Assembly: GCA_944325155.1 (NCBI GenBank) | Contig: CALUYY010000001.1 | Span: 1-64,000, forward strand | DNA from: Candidatus Gastranaerophilales bacterium | Lineage (GTDB): Bacteria > Cyanobacteriota > Vampirovibrionia > Gastranaerophilales > Gastranaerophilaceae | Length of the DNA: 64,000 nt | Direction of reading: 5' to 3' | Shown: piece after piece, positions 8,987 through 17,862 of the stretch | Numbering within the stretch: the first letter of the stretch is position 1 | Layout: every line of letters begins with the position of its first letter | Notes under the pieces: model-generated | Database searches by the model: none | What the model was told of the DNA's origin: nothing | The model's input: the letters and a program-made list of their open reading frames with translations, nothing else | Position numbers and translations under genes: made by a program

Positions 8987-9955
8987 ATGCGCACAAATCC
9001 GATTGCAGCAGGCATTAACAATGCTTCATTTTCATTTACCTCAAAAAAAGATATTAAAATTATTCCCTCATCAAAACCCTCAGACCTAGAAAAAGGCGTA
9101 ATCAGAAACTTGGGTATAAATCCTTCGGATACCGTCATTAGAAAATTTGCAAACACGGAAACTTATGTAAGAATAAATGACGATTTAAGAAATAAAGATG
9201 TTTATTTAATGCCCTCATCCGAACAAGATGTTAATGAAGGGATTATGGAGATAAATTTAAAGGCTGATGCCGCCAAGCGCTCAGGTGCAAAAAAAGTTAT
9301 AGCAGTGCTTCCGAATTTCCCTTATGCAAGACAGGAAAGAAGAAGCGAAGCGGGCGAACCGGTTTCGGCACGTGTCGTTATTGATACAATGATTGCATCG
9401 GGCGTTGATGAATTTATAACAACCGATCTTCATTCAAGTGCAATTGAAGGTTTTGCGCCGTCAAATCACTCTTTTTATCATTTGAGTTCACTTCCTTTGG
9501 CAATTGATTATCTGAATGATAAAAATTTAAAAGACCCCGTTGTTGTAAGTCCCGATGAGGGGGGTGCAAAAAGAGCAAAAAAACTTGCCGATGCACTTGG
9601 TGTAAAACAGGCAACAATACAAAAAACAAGAATTGCACATAACAGCGCAAGGGCGCTTGGGCTTTTCGGCGATGTTAGCGGTAAAGACTGTATAATATAT
9701 GATGATATGATTGATACCGCAGGCACAATCTCGGAAGCTTCAAGGCTTCTTAAAGAAAAAGGTGCTAATGATATATATATCCTTGCAACCCACGGGCTTT
9801 TTAACGGTAATGCATATCAAAAACTGGAAAATGCACCCGTAAAAGAAGTTATAGTAACAAATTCGGTTCCTCTGAAACCGAATGCACCCGTTAAAATAAA
9901 ACAAATTGATTCATCAGCCCAAATATCGGGTGCTATATTGGATATAAGCGCATAA
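8987..9955 (+). CDS. ribose-phosphate pyrophosphokinase-like protein
   Basis: Related to PRPP synthetase, which makes phosphoribosyl diphosphate from ribose-5-phosphate and ATP. The PRPP-binding motif YDDMIDTAGT is at residues 238-247. The ATP loop PYARQERR is at 112-119, and DLHSSAIEGF at 147-156 corresponds to the DLHA-QIQGF element. I choose the ATG at 8987, giving 322 residues, because an earlier start would add an unrelated hydrophobic segment. The first 22 residues are not part of the normal enzyme. They are Asn/Ser-rich and hold NASFSFTSKKD, a short motif shared in form with other proteins of this window. This may be a paralogue rather than the housekeeping enzyme, so no symbol is assigned. 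Confidence 0.8.
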   Translation: MRTNPIAAGINNASFSFTSKKDIKIIPSSKPSDLEKGVIRNLGINPSDTVIRKFANTETYVRINDDLRNKDVYLMPSSEQDVNEGIMEINLKADAAKRSGAKKVIAVLPNFPYARQERRSEAGEPVSARVVIDTMIASGVDEFITTDLHSSAIEGFAPSNHSFYHLSSLPLAIDYLNDKNLKDPVVVSPDEGGAKRAKKLADALGVKQATIQKTRIAHNSARALGLFGDVSGKDCIIYDDMIDTAGTISEASRLLKEKGANDIYILATHGLFNGNAYQKLENAPVKEVIVTNSVPLKPNAPVKIKQIDSSAQISGAILDISA

Positions 9956-9967
9956 TAAGGCGGATTA

Positions 9968-10555
9968 ATGCAATTAAATTTTAATCTTAATAATAATACA
10001 CCCGTTAATTTAATAAATTTTGACAATAAGCCGAAAGAACTTGATTTTCTTCCGGATGACTGTATTATTACCGACATTGAAACAACGGGGCTGAATCCTT
10101 TATATGATTTAATTATAGAAATCAGTGCGCTTAAAATCATAAATAATAAAATTGAAGATGAATTTTCAAGACTTATTAAAATTAATAAACCGATACCTTA
10201 TTTTATAACCAAATTAACGGGAATTGACGATTCAATGCTTCAATTTGAAGATGAACAAAATAAAGTTTTATTTGATTATTGCGAATTTACCGGATATCTT
10301 CCCGTATGCGGGCATAATGTTAAATTTGATTTATCTTTTATAAATTCGGCGCTAAAAAAGGAATTTAGTTTGCCGCTTAAAAATGATTTTGCAGACACTA
10401 TTTTATTTGCCAAAAAAGCTTATCCCAATCTTAACTCATATAAATTAACAAACCTGGCAAATTATCTTAAATTTGATACAACAAATGCCCATAGAGCCTT
10501 ATTTGATTGTCATATGACATATAAATTGTTTTTGGATATAAAATCTAAAATATAA
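9968..10555 (+). CDS. DnaQ-like 3'-5' exonuclease
   Basis: A 195-residue protein of the DEDDh exonuclease superfamily. Exo I is ITDIETTG (D36, E38), Exo II is GHNVKFDLSFI, and Exo III is HRALFDCHMTY with the catalytic His and Asp. It resembles the proofreading subunit of DNA polymerase III, or stand-alone relatives that trim DNA or RNA. The first 30 residues are Asn-rich and not part of the fold. It lies 12 bp behind the PRPP-synthetase-like gene and is probably cotranscribed. Confidence 0.85.
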   Translation: MQLNFNLNNNTPVNLINFDNKPKELDFLPDDCIITDIETTGLNPLYDLIIEISALKIINNKIEDEFSRLIKINKPIPYFITKLTGIDDSMLQFEDEQNKVLFDYCEFTGYLPVCGHNVKFDLSFINSALKKEFSLPLKNDFADTILFAKKAYPNLNSYKLTNLANYLKFDTTNAHRALFDCHMTYKLFLDIKSKI

Positions 10556-10581
10556 AATGCCGCCAATTAGACGGCATTTTA
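10553..10581. terminator. bidirectional terminator
   Basis: TAAAATGCCG (10553-10562) pairs with CGGCATTTTA (10572-10581). The hairpin lies between two convergent genes and has T-rich sequence on either strand. The stem begins at the stop codon of the exonuclease gene. Confidence 0.8.
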
Positions 10582-10590
10582 TTCGATATA

Positions 10591-11073
10591 TTATTTAACC
10601 GCTTTTGAAATAACGCCTGTTATGTCATCGCCGCCGTATAAAACCGAACTTTTGGCAAATACGATTGTATAGCCTTGGGCTTTTGCTGTTTGATTAATAA
10701 TTGCGGAGATATTTTTATCTATTGTCTGGAGTTTTTTAGTGTAATCTTTTCTGTTGGCATCTTGTTTTTTTGCAAGTTCAGAATCATATTTCTTTGCAAG
10801 TTTAACTTTATTTTCGTTTGATGACTGTTTATTGATATCGGTTTTTACGGTTTCAAGCCATTTAACCAGTTCATCTTTCTTTTTATCCTGCTGTGCTTTA
10901 AGCGCTTTTACTTCTTTTGAATCCGAAACTACTTTATTGACGTCAACAACAGCAATTTTAACAGGCGAAGGCTGTGCGGCGGGAGTATTTGACATTGCAA
11001 TATTGTTAAAACCCGCTCCGGAAATAAAAGCAATAAGTGCAACTAAAGATGTAAGAGTTAATTTTGATTTCAT
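10591..11073 (-). CDS. OmpH/Skp-like periplasmic chaperone
   Basis: A 160-residue protein with a signal peptide (about residues 1-25) and then the Skp layout. A short strand, IAVVDVNKVV, is followed by two long Lys-rich coiled-coil arms (KALKAQQDKKKDEL to KLQTIDKNISAI) and a closing strand, YTIVFAKSSVLYGG. Skp trimers hold unfolded outer membrane proteins in the periplasm. Together with the TolC-like and AsmA-like genes it supports a double-membrane envelope. Confidence 0.85.
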   Translation of the reverse strand: MKSKLTLTSLVALIAFISGAGFNNIAMSNTPAAQPSPVKIAVVDVNKVVSDSKEVKALKAQQDKKKDELVKWLETVKTDINKQSSNENKVKLAKKYDSELAKKQDANRKDYTKKLQTIDKNISAIINQTAKAQGYTIVFAKSSVLYGGDDITGVISKAVK

Positions 11074-11196
11074 TGTATTGTATCCTTTCGCATTTTTTAG
11101 CTATTATATCAAATTTTGATAAATTAAAAAATCGGTAAACTTTTATTGCAAAAATTTATATTCACGTACGTTTAAATATAAGAATAAAGGTGCTTT

Positions 11197-13176
11197 ATGA
11201 ATATAAAAAAAATATCCGATAATTCTCTGACATTTACAAGAGCGCTTACGAGCGAAGAAAAGAAAAATTATAAAAAGCTGACATCGGATGCAAGAGCCGA
11301 GCTTAATACAAAAGAAACTTCAGCCATTGTTTTTGATTTTAATATTCCGGCTCAATACGGCATAAATTGCGGTATAGGTACTTCAAATTCATCTTCAACG
11401 GGTCCTTTTATTGAATTTTTAAAAGATTTTTCATCAATTTCAAAAATTCAATTCGGCCCGCAATCAGAACTTGCATATTATTCAGACGGTAAAAATTTTT
11501 ATCCTACAACAAGCCCCTATTCAGGATCTACATTTGGTTTCGGACGCCATACAATTTCAATTGAAAAATTAGCCGGTGATGAATTTGCAAATATTCTTGA
11601 TATTTCATACGTAAAATCTCTGGATGAAAATTATCCTAATGATAAAATTGCAAGAGAATATAAAACCGATTACGGATATACATTAGGGTTAAATAAAGAC
11701 GGTATTATTTTTGAGGCGCTAAAAAAAGCATATGATAATTTTAATTCAAGAATTAATTCAAATGACCCTGCAATAAAACCGCTTAAAGATGAATTTGAAC
11801 AATTTAAACTAACATCACCCGATTATATCTTTAATGATGCAATTTTTGACGCATTAACCGATATCTACCACAATAAAGGTCAAAAAGGGGCTGATTATAC
11901 AAATTGGGATTACACCGACAAATATTTAATGACGGATAAAGTATCGGACAATGACAGAAACGGGCGAATTGAAGAGCTAAAGCCCGACATTGAATTTAAT
12001 CTTTTTGTTCAATTTCTTGCGCAAAAACAGCATGATATAACAAAAAAAGAACTTAATGACAAAGGAATTAAAATATTTGGAGACTGTCTTGTTTGTTTTT
12101 CGCCAAAAGAAGTCTGGTCAAATCCCGATTGTTTTCTAAACGGATGGTACACGGGAGGCATTGACCCCAATTGCCCCGAAACAAATAATATTCAGCCCTG
12201 GGGATCGCCTGCGCTTGATTATGACAGGCTGGGGCAATTTGATGAAAATACAGGGGAAATTATCCGACTTGATAATACGGGCAAACTTTTATACGAAAAA
12301 TTTAAAACATTTATGAAAAATTATGACGGAGTCAGAATGGATGCTTTCTGGCAATACGTAAGCCCGTTTATTTATTCGGACAATCTTGAAGGAAAAAATG
12401 TACAAAATATAGATACAAAAATTATTCAAATAATGAAAAAAGCCGCAAACGATGTTAAAAAAGAAGGCTTTAACCCTGATGATTTTGTTCTTGAATTAAT
12501 AGGCTTTAATACCGAATACGGAAAAAAACTGACAAAAAATATTTTCCCCCATGTTTATTCAACCGCATATGCGGAATACAATGAAAATCCGAAAGATTTA
12601 ATTGAAGTTCAAGGATATAATGACGGGAAATTTATTATAGGTGCAACATCCCATGACAACGATTCACTCGTTAATATGTCAAGAAATCCGCATTCAAGAA
12701 ACATCCACGAAAACATACTGAAAAATTCTCTCAAAAGAGGATATGAACATTTAGGCTATGACACGGATAACTATAATTCCATGGATGAAACAAAAAAAGC
12801 CGAAGAAAATTACAGAACCGCAAAAGCGGCAGAAATTTTTACGACACAAAGGCAATATTATACCCTTCCCGATATGTTTGGCATGCAAGAGAGAATTAAT
12901 ATCTCGGGAAAATCGGATGACAATAACTGGTCGGTAAGAATTCCAAACGACTATGAAAGATTTTATTATTCACAGCTTCAAAACGGATACGGCATAAATT
13001 TTCCAAAATCATATGCGCTTGCTCTTATGGCTAAAAATTCGGGAAATGAAAAATTAATCAGCTCTCTTTTAAATGCAGCCGACATTTTAAGGCAAAACGG
13101 CCCTGCAACAGAACAGGAAGCAAATGAAGCCGATAAAAGAGGCGAATTAAAAAACAAATTGGATTACAAAGCTTAA
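11197..13176 (+). CDS. divergent GH77 4-alpha-glucanotransferase
   Basis: A 659-residue relative of MalQ/amylomaltase, which moves alpha-1,4-glucan segments between chains. The family landmarks occur in order: SPYSGSTFGFG (sugar-binding loop), KIFGDCLVCFSP (GD-P-V-like), QPWGSPALDYD (Q-WG-P), VRMDAF with the nucleophile D382, VLELIGF with the acid/base E433, and TSHDND with D487. Spacing of 51 and 54 residues between the three acids fits the family. Overall similarity is low, and several segments are longer than usual. The N-terminus, SLTFTRALTSEEKK, is a short non-catalytic leader like those on other proteins here. Start ATG follows AAAGGTG. Confidence 0.8.
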   Translation: MNIKKISDNSLTFTRALTSEEKKNYKKLTSDARAELNTKETSAIVFDFNIPAQYGINCGIGTSNSSSTGPFIEFLKDFSSISKIQFGPQSELAYYSDGKNFYPTTSPYSGSTFGFGRHTISIEKLAGDEFANILDISYVKSLDENYPNDKIAREYKTDYGYTLGLNKDGIIFEALKKAYDNFNSRINSNDPAIKPLKDEFEQFKLTSPDYIFNDAIFDALTDIYHNKGQKGADYTNWDYTDKYLMTDKVSDNDRNGRIEELKPDIEFNLFVQFLAQKQHDITKKELNDKGIKIFGDCLVCFSPKEVWSNPDCFLNGWYTGGIDPNCPETNNIQPWGSPALDYDRLGQFDENTGEIIRLDNTGKLLYEKFKTFMKNYDGVRMDAFWQYVSPFIYSDNLEGKNVQNIDTKIIQIMKKAANDVKKEGFNPDDFVLELIGFNTEYGKKLTKNIFPHVYSTAYAEYNENPKDLIEVQGYNDGKFIIGATSHDNDSLVNMSRNPHSRNIHENILKNSLKRGYEHLGYDTDNYNSMDETKKAEENYRTAKAAEIFTTQRQYYTLPDMFGMQERINISGKSDDNNWSVRIPNDYERFYYSQLQNGYGINFPKSYALALMAKNSGNEKLISSLLNAADILRQNGPATEQEANEADKRGELKNKLDYKA

Positions 13177-13177
13177 A

Positions 13178-16100
13178 TCAATTTGAAGAATCGGGCGCCG
13201 AAAACAAAGATTTTAACAAGTCATCCGCATCATCTTTTAATTTGTTCAATTGTTCTTTATTTTGATTATAAAATTCTTTTGCCGTGTCTTCAATCGCTTT
13301 TGCATTTTGTTTTAAGCTTTCCTGAATTAATTCCTGTTGTTTTTTTGCCTCTTCTTTTTCAAGCGCATCAACGGAAGCTTTTGCAATCCATTTAAAAGAT
13401 TTATACGAGCTTGAAGAATTGGCCCCGCCGTTAAAATCAACTTTGAAATCTTTATATTTAACGGTATTATCCCTTAAAGAAGGAATTTTGGACGTATCAA
13501 CGCTGTCGGGCGAAATAGTCATGGTTTTTGCAAGTTTTGTTGTAACAGATTCCAACCCCGGTATCAAAGATGTAATTGTATCAACCGCAAAATCGCTTAT
13601 TGAGCCTAAAACGGAAACAACATCTTCGGATAATCTTCCGAGAACCACGGCATTAACAGAGCCCGTTAAAATATGGAATTTACCCGTAATATAATATGCC
13701 ATTGAGGGCCCTGAAGTTAAAACGGGGTTAAGGTTTGCATATCCTTTGTCAAACGTCAGATTGCCTTTAATATAATCAAATTCCGATGATTTTTGAATAA
13801 CGGGAAGCGAAGTTATATTTTGTGTCGTATTCTTTAAAACGCTGTTTTGTACAATATTTTGCGCTCCCAATATCATTTTTAAACTGCCAAGATTTGCTAA
13901 AACTCCGTTTCTAACTTCAAATTCGGCATTTCCCTTCATTGAATTTATCATATCATTATATTCAATTCCTTTGAATGAAATATCCGCATCAACGCTAAGC
14001 ACGCCTGACAGCGAATTTTTAATTCCTGCCGCACCTTCTATTGCTTTAAGCGCATTCATGTTATAACCGCTGAATATAACCCGGCATGCGGTATCTGAGA
14101 GGTTATATTCTATATTTGATTCAAAATTTCCCTCAAATGTACCTCCTTTAAGATTGTTGAGATAAAAAACGTTGTTATAAAGAGATAAATCGCCCGAAAG
14201 ATTATCGGCGCTAATGCCGCCCGATTTAAAATTATCTGCGGTCATATTGCCTTTAAGTATCGGACCGTTGAGATAAATATCAAGGTTCTTTATATTTGCG
14301 GGAATTTCGGGGATATTAACCTCATTTGCCGTAAATTGCCCCTGCAATACGGGATTTAGCATATCACCCGATATATTTACGCTTCCGGTTAAAGATAATT
14401 TTGATTTATCAAACCCGGGGATTATAATGTTTGCATTATTTAAAATATTATAATCTATGTTCATATTCATCTTATAAGGGTTGATATACCCTTTTAGAAC
14501 GGATTGAATATTATTTGAAGTTATAAAATCAAGCCGGATATTTTCTTTTATATAATCGGAAATGTTTCCTTCAATATCAACTAGGTTGTCTCCGATATAT
14601 ACGGGAGATTTTTTAAAACAAATTTTATTTTCATCGATATCAGCCTGAATACTTTGCGCACTCACATTCAGGGCAGGGTTTGACAAGTTAATATTTTGGG
14701 CGGTTATTTTACCCGAATAACCGGATTCGGTTGTTTTTAAGTTAATATTTACCGGATTTAAAGTTAATATAATATCGGCCGGCTTATTTTTTAAATTCAG
14801 ATTATAAATATCAACCAATCCCGTAATTTTAGGGTTTAAAAGCTCATCTTTAATTTGCGCATTAATTGAGATTGTACCCGAATTTACGGAATTATCCCTT
14901 AAAATAGCCGCCTGCCCCAAAGACACGAGCAATTCTTTTACGGGAAGCTTGGTTGTAGAAACCTTAATGTCAGCCTTGGCATCGGGCGTTATTGTACCTT
15001 GAATATTAAACGGTATTCCAAGCGTATTAAATCCGGCTTTATTGATTAAAACCGTGTTATTGTCCAAAATAATATCTGCAAGCAGGTTGTTAATTTTAAT
15101 ATTGTATAAGCCCCAATTTATAAGACCGTTATTTAATTTTAAATAACCGTCAGAATTAATCTTTTTAAAGTCTGAATTTATATTGAAATTAACGTCAAGC
15201 TGTCCTTTGGCATCTAAGGTTTTAAGATCGTCTATACCTATGGTATTTAAAAACGTATTTACGATTTTAAAGAGCGAATCTATTGTTGCATTAGATGTGC
15301 AGCTTATATTAATTTTAGGATTTCTGCCCGATTTAATCACTCCCGAAAGAACGGTTTTTTCATCGGTATTTGAATTTAAATCGGAATCGATTTTAAATTC
15401 ATCCCCGTTAAGTTCAATTCCGATTTTGCTCTCAGGAAGCATTTTACCGTCAATAAGCATGGAAATTTTATCGGCGTTAATAAAGCCGCTAAATTCATAT
15501 CCTTCTTTTGAATTACCGGTTTTTATATCAGAGGTTAAATCGGCTTTAATTTGATTGTTTTTAATCAAATTAAATATTTTAATTATATTTACCCGTACAC
15601 TTGGTTTTTTATTATCAGCTGCCTGTGGGGTTGTTTTATTTTGCACAAATAAATCATTTATATCAAAAGCCGGCATAATTTTATTTAGAATTTTAATATC
15701 ATAATTAAAGGCCGTGAAACTGTCTAAAGTAAAACTGCCTTTTGATTTAAGTTTAACTTGTTTATTAAAAATAACGTCCTCAACATTTGTGTCCACCCCT
15801 TCCAATACGTATTTTTTTGAACTGTCATAATCAATGAAGGTTAATTTATATGATTTTAATTTAAAATCGGGAAGATGATTTGATAATTTTAATCCGAAAG
15901 GTAAAATTTCATTATTTTTGCCTGAACCCGATTTTGTTTTTGATTCGGCATTATTTACGCTTTTATCTTTTGTTTGGGATTTAGGTGTGAAAATATCTTC
16001 AATTAAAAAATGACCGTCTTTCTTAACGGCTAAATTTATATTTATTTTATCCGCACTTATTGTATCAAGTTCAATTTTCTTAAATATCAGCGGGATTAAA

Positions 16101-16390
16101 GACATTTTAACGCTTATATTATTCGCATTAATTAATTCCGAATTATCGGGAAGATATGCCCTAAAGCCTTTTAAATTGACTCCTGCGGATAATTTTGGAG
16201 TTGTAATTATTCTGAATTTCTCAAATTCCGTTTTAACATTAAGTGTCTTTTGAATTTGTGCCGAAACATCATTAGCGACGGAATTTAAAAAGGGTATAAG
16301 TAAAAAAGGTAAAATCAAAAACAATAAATAAAGACCCGCAATCGTGCTTATAACGGCGATAGACACCTTAGAAGCAAAAATATTTTTCAT
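13178..16390 (-). CDS. giant AsmA-like envelope protein
   Basis: A 1070-residue protein with a single N-terminal membrane helix (about residues 10-32) and a long repetitive beta-rich body rich in Asn, Ile and Asp. The C-terminal third, with GNAEFEVRNGVLANLGSL, matches the AsmA_2/AsmA C-terminal domain. It ends in a Lys/Gln coiled coil (KKQQELIQESLKQNAKAIE). It belongs to the same broad class as the 873-residue protein at 4826-7447, but the two are not close copies. A role in phospholipid transport or outer membrane assembly is inferred from the superfamily. Its stop is one base from the stop of the convergent GH77 gene. Confidence 0.75.
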   Translation of the reverse strand: MKNIFASKVSIAVISTIAGLYLLFLILPFLLIPFLNSVANDVSAQIQKTLNVKTEFEKFRIITTPKLSAGVNLKGFRAYLPDNSELINANNISVKMSLIPLIFKKIELDTISADKININLAVKKDGHFLIEDIFTPKSQTKDKSVNNAESKTKSGSGKNNEILPFGLKLSNHLPDFKLKSYKLTFIDYDSSKKYVLEGVDTNVEDVIFNKQVKLKSKGSFTLDSFTAFNYDIKILNKIMPAFDINDLFVQNKTTPQAADNKKPSVRVNIIKIFNLIKNNQIKADLTSDIKTGNSKEGYEFSGFINADKISMLIDGKMLPESKIGIELNGDEFKIDSDLNSNTDEKTVLSGVIKSGRNPKINISCTSNATIDSLFKIVNTFLNTIGIDDLKTLDAKGQLDVNFNINSDFKKINSDGYLKLNNGLINWGLYNIKINNLLADIILDNNTVLINKAGFNTLGIPFNIQGTITPDAKADIKVSTTKLPVKELLVSLGQAAILRDNSVNSGTISINAQIKDELLNPKITGLVDIYNLNLKNKPADIILTLNPVNINLKTTESGYSGKITAQNINLSNPALNVSAQSIQADIDENKICFKKSPVYIGDNLVDIEGNISDYIKENIRLDFITSNNIQSVLKGYINPYKMNMNIDYNILNNANIIIPGFDKSKLSLTGSVNISGDMLNPVLQGQFTANEVNIPEIPANIKNLDIYLNGPILKGNMTADNFKSGGISADNLSGDLSLYNNVFYLNNLKGGTFEGNFESNIEYNLSDTACRVIFSGYNMNALKAIEGAAGIKNSLSGVLSVDADISFKGIEYNDMINSMKGNAEFEVRNGVLANLGSLKMILGAQNIVQNSVLKNTTQNITSLPVIQKSSEFDYIKGNLTFDKGYANLNPVLTSGPSMAYYITGKFHILTGSVNAVVLGRLSEDVVSVLGSISDFAVDTITSLIPGLESVTTKLAKTMTISPDSVDTSKIPSLRDNTVKYKDFKVDFNGGANSSSSYKSFKWIAKASVDALEKEEAKKQQELIQESLKQNAKAIEDTAKEFYNQNKEQLNKLKDDADDLLKSLFSAPDSSN

Positions 16391-16478
16391 AAATAAATAA
16401 TATCTCCCCTGAAATTTTTATAAAAATTATATCATAAATGATAAATATAATTTTACGGACAGAAGAATATTATACTTT

Positions 16479-17024
16479 TTATTTTTGCTCAATATTAAGC
16501 GCCTGCTTATTATATTGCCCCAACAGTTCCATAAATGAATATACGGTTTCTTCACTTACGGGAGCATAAGGAACATCTTTTATTATTTCGTTTAATTCGC
16601 TCATGTAGCCTTCGGCAATATCGTATAAGCCTTCGTCATTATATTTGGCGGATTTAATCAAAAGTTCGTCAATTGCATCTTGTATATCTTCAATCAAATC
16701 TTCAAGTAAAGTTGAATCATCATAATTTACATTGACTTTATCTGCAAGTTTTTCGGCTCTTTCCCGAACGGAATCGGATGCGGCTGAATTTTGCACATCT
16801 CCCGCTGAAGAAACTTCACTTGAAGTTACGGGCGAATTAACAAATGAGCTTCCGGCTTTATCAATAATGTTTTCAATTAATCTTTTTGCCTGAGAATCGG
16901 AATGAACGTATAAAGGGTTAATGCCAAGTTCAATGAGCTTGTCATAAAGTTCTTCCGATATCATGGAATTTCTTTGAATATAAACAGTAGCTGCCATTGC
17001 TGATGATATGGCATTTACACTCAT
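16479..17024 (-). CDS. unknown leaderless protein, paralogue of 17168-17719
   Basis: I do not recognise this 181-residue family. It shares three blocks with its neighbour: an N-terminus MSVNAISSAMAATVYIQRN, a block KLIELGINPLYVHSDSQA, and a C-terminal VYSFMELLGQYNKQAL. Between them is an acidic helical region. There is no Sec signal peptide. It has its own sigma-28-type promoter with perfect spacing, and a terminator separates it from the paralogue, so the two are controlled in parallel rather than as an operon. Start ATG follows AGAAAGG. Confidence 0.75.
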   Translation of the reverse strand: MSVNAISSAMAATVYIQRNSMISEELYDKLIELGINPLYVHSDSQAKRLIENIIDKAGSSFVNSPVTSSEVSSAGDVQNSAASDSVRERAEKLADKVNVNYDDSTLLEDLIEDIQDAIDELLIKSAKYNDEGLYDIAEGYMSELNEIIKDVPYAPVSEETVYSFMELLGQYNKQALNIEQK

Positions 17025-17077
17025 TTTATCTGGCCTTTCTTAACCGGTGATATTGTCTATCCTTATACAATCCTATA

Positions 17078-17104
17078 TATCGACATTAATTTTTAAAACT
17101 TTAG
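17078..17104 (-). promoter_or_regulatory. sigma-28/sigma-D-type promoter
   Basis: Read on the minus strand: TAAAGTTT (17104-17097), 11 bp, then GTCGATAT (17085-17078). This is 8/8 in the -35 and 7/8 against GCCGATAT in the -10. It lies 54 bp upstream of the start at 17024. Confidence 0.75.
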
Positions 17105-17110
17105 GGGAAA

Positions 17111-17148
17111 TAAAAAATCGGAGCATTAATATTATTATGCCCCGATTA
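17111..17148 (-). terminator. terminator of 17168-17719
   Basis: An 11-bp stem with one mismatch (17138-17148 with 17117-17127) is followed on the minus strand by a T-run (17118-17113). It sits between the gene and the next promoter. Confidence 0.8.
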
Positions 17149-17167
17149 TTGTAAAATTTATCAATTT

Positions 17168-17719
17168 TTATTCAATTTCTTCAATTCCCTCTTTTTTATT
17201 CATATAAATTGAAGCTTTATTTTGATTTGCGACCATATCCATAAAAGAAAATACGTTAACATTGCTGAATGTTCCCCCGGCTTCTTTTGTTTCAAGGTCT
17301 TTTACCATTTTTTTGTATTCCGAGAATTTATCATAAGTCGTTTTGTCATACGTATCTATTGCATGCTTTAACATTTTATCGATATAGCTTTTTAAATTTG
17401 CTAAAATATCCTCGCTTGAATCATTATCTGAAACCTTAACTCCGACTTTTCTTGCCAATTCAAGGGCTTCATCTCTGTTGACATCTGAATTTTCCCCATT
17501 ATTCCGCTTATTTGAAGCATTGTTTAATTGTTCGGAATTATTGATTTTGTTATTTTGCTCAGCTTGTCTTATTAAATTATATGCTTCATTTATACTGTAT
17601 ACTTCATCGGGGTTAATTCCCAGACTTTTTAGTTTATTTACTATATTTAAGGGCAAATCCGAATTTTGCCCCGCTAAATAATATGCCTTTGCATTTGCGG
17701 ACAAATTGTTAATAGACAT
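17168..17719 (-). CDS. unknown leaderless protein, paralogue of 16479-17024
   Basis: A 183-residue protein of the same unrecognised family. Matching blocks are MSINNLSANAKAYYLAGQN, KLKSLGINPDEVYSINEA, EALELARKVGVKV and VFSFMDMVANQNKAS. The middle is Asn-rich and probably disordered. There is no signal peptide or membrane segment. Its own promoter also has the sigma-28 form, and AAGGAAAGG precedes the ATG. The conserved N- and C-terminal blocks with a variable linker suggest a protein that assembles or is recognised through its ends. Confidence 0.75.
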   Translation of the reverse strand: MSINNLSANAKAYYLAGQNSDLPLNIVNKLKSLGINPDEVYSINEAYNLIRQAEQNNKINNSEQLNNASNKRNNGENSDVNRDEALELARKVGVKVSDNDSSEDILANLKSYIDKMLKHAIDTYDKTTYDKFSEYKKMVKDLETKEAGGTFSNVNVFSFMDMVANQNKASIYMNKKEGIEEIE

Positions 17720-17784
17720 ACTAATCCTTTCCTTGTACCTATTAATGAAATTAAAAGGTTAGTCAACTTCTTCCTGTATACAAA

Positions 17785-17812
17785 ATTACGGCATATTTTA
17801 ATTTAAACTTTA
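17785..17812 (-). promoter_or_regulatory. sigma-28-like promoter
   Basis: Read on the minus strand: TAAAGTTT (17812-17805), 12 bp, then GCCGTAAT (17792-17785). The -35 is perfect and the -10 keeps the GCCG core. The start codon at 17719 is 65 bp downstream. A 19-bp repeated element ends 5 bp upstream of the -35. Confidence 0.6.
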
Positions 17813-17817
17813 TATTT

Positions 17818-17836
17818 TTGTTAACAAATGTAAAGC
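17818..17836. repeat. 19-bp element, copy 1
   Basis: TTGTTAACAAATGTAAAGC is repeated exactly at 44293-44311. It contains the palindrome TTGTTAACAA. Both copies lie just upstream of a sigma-28-like promoter, in opposite orientation relative to it. Confidence 0.7.
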
Positions 17837-17858
17837 GCTCGTTAAGAGCGCTCTTTAA
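17829..17858 (-). terminator. terminator of the ferritin-like gene
   Basis: The stem AGCGCTC (17834-17840) / GAGCGCT (17846-17852) has a 5-nt loop. It lies 10 bp past the stop of the gene at 17863. The tail is short, so termination may be partial. Confidence 0.55.
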
Positions 17859-17862
17859 ACTA

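Noticed and set aside
15183-15554. 123-codon open frame on the plus strand inside the giant AsmA-like gene
   Set aside because: It is a shadow of repetitive beta-rich coding sequence and has no Shine-Dalgarno.
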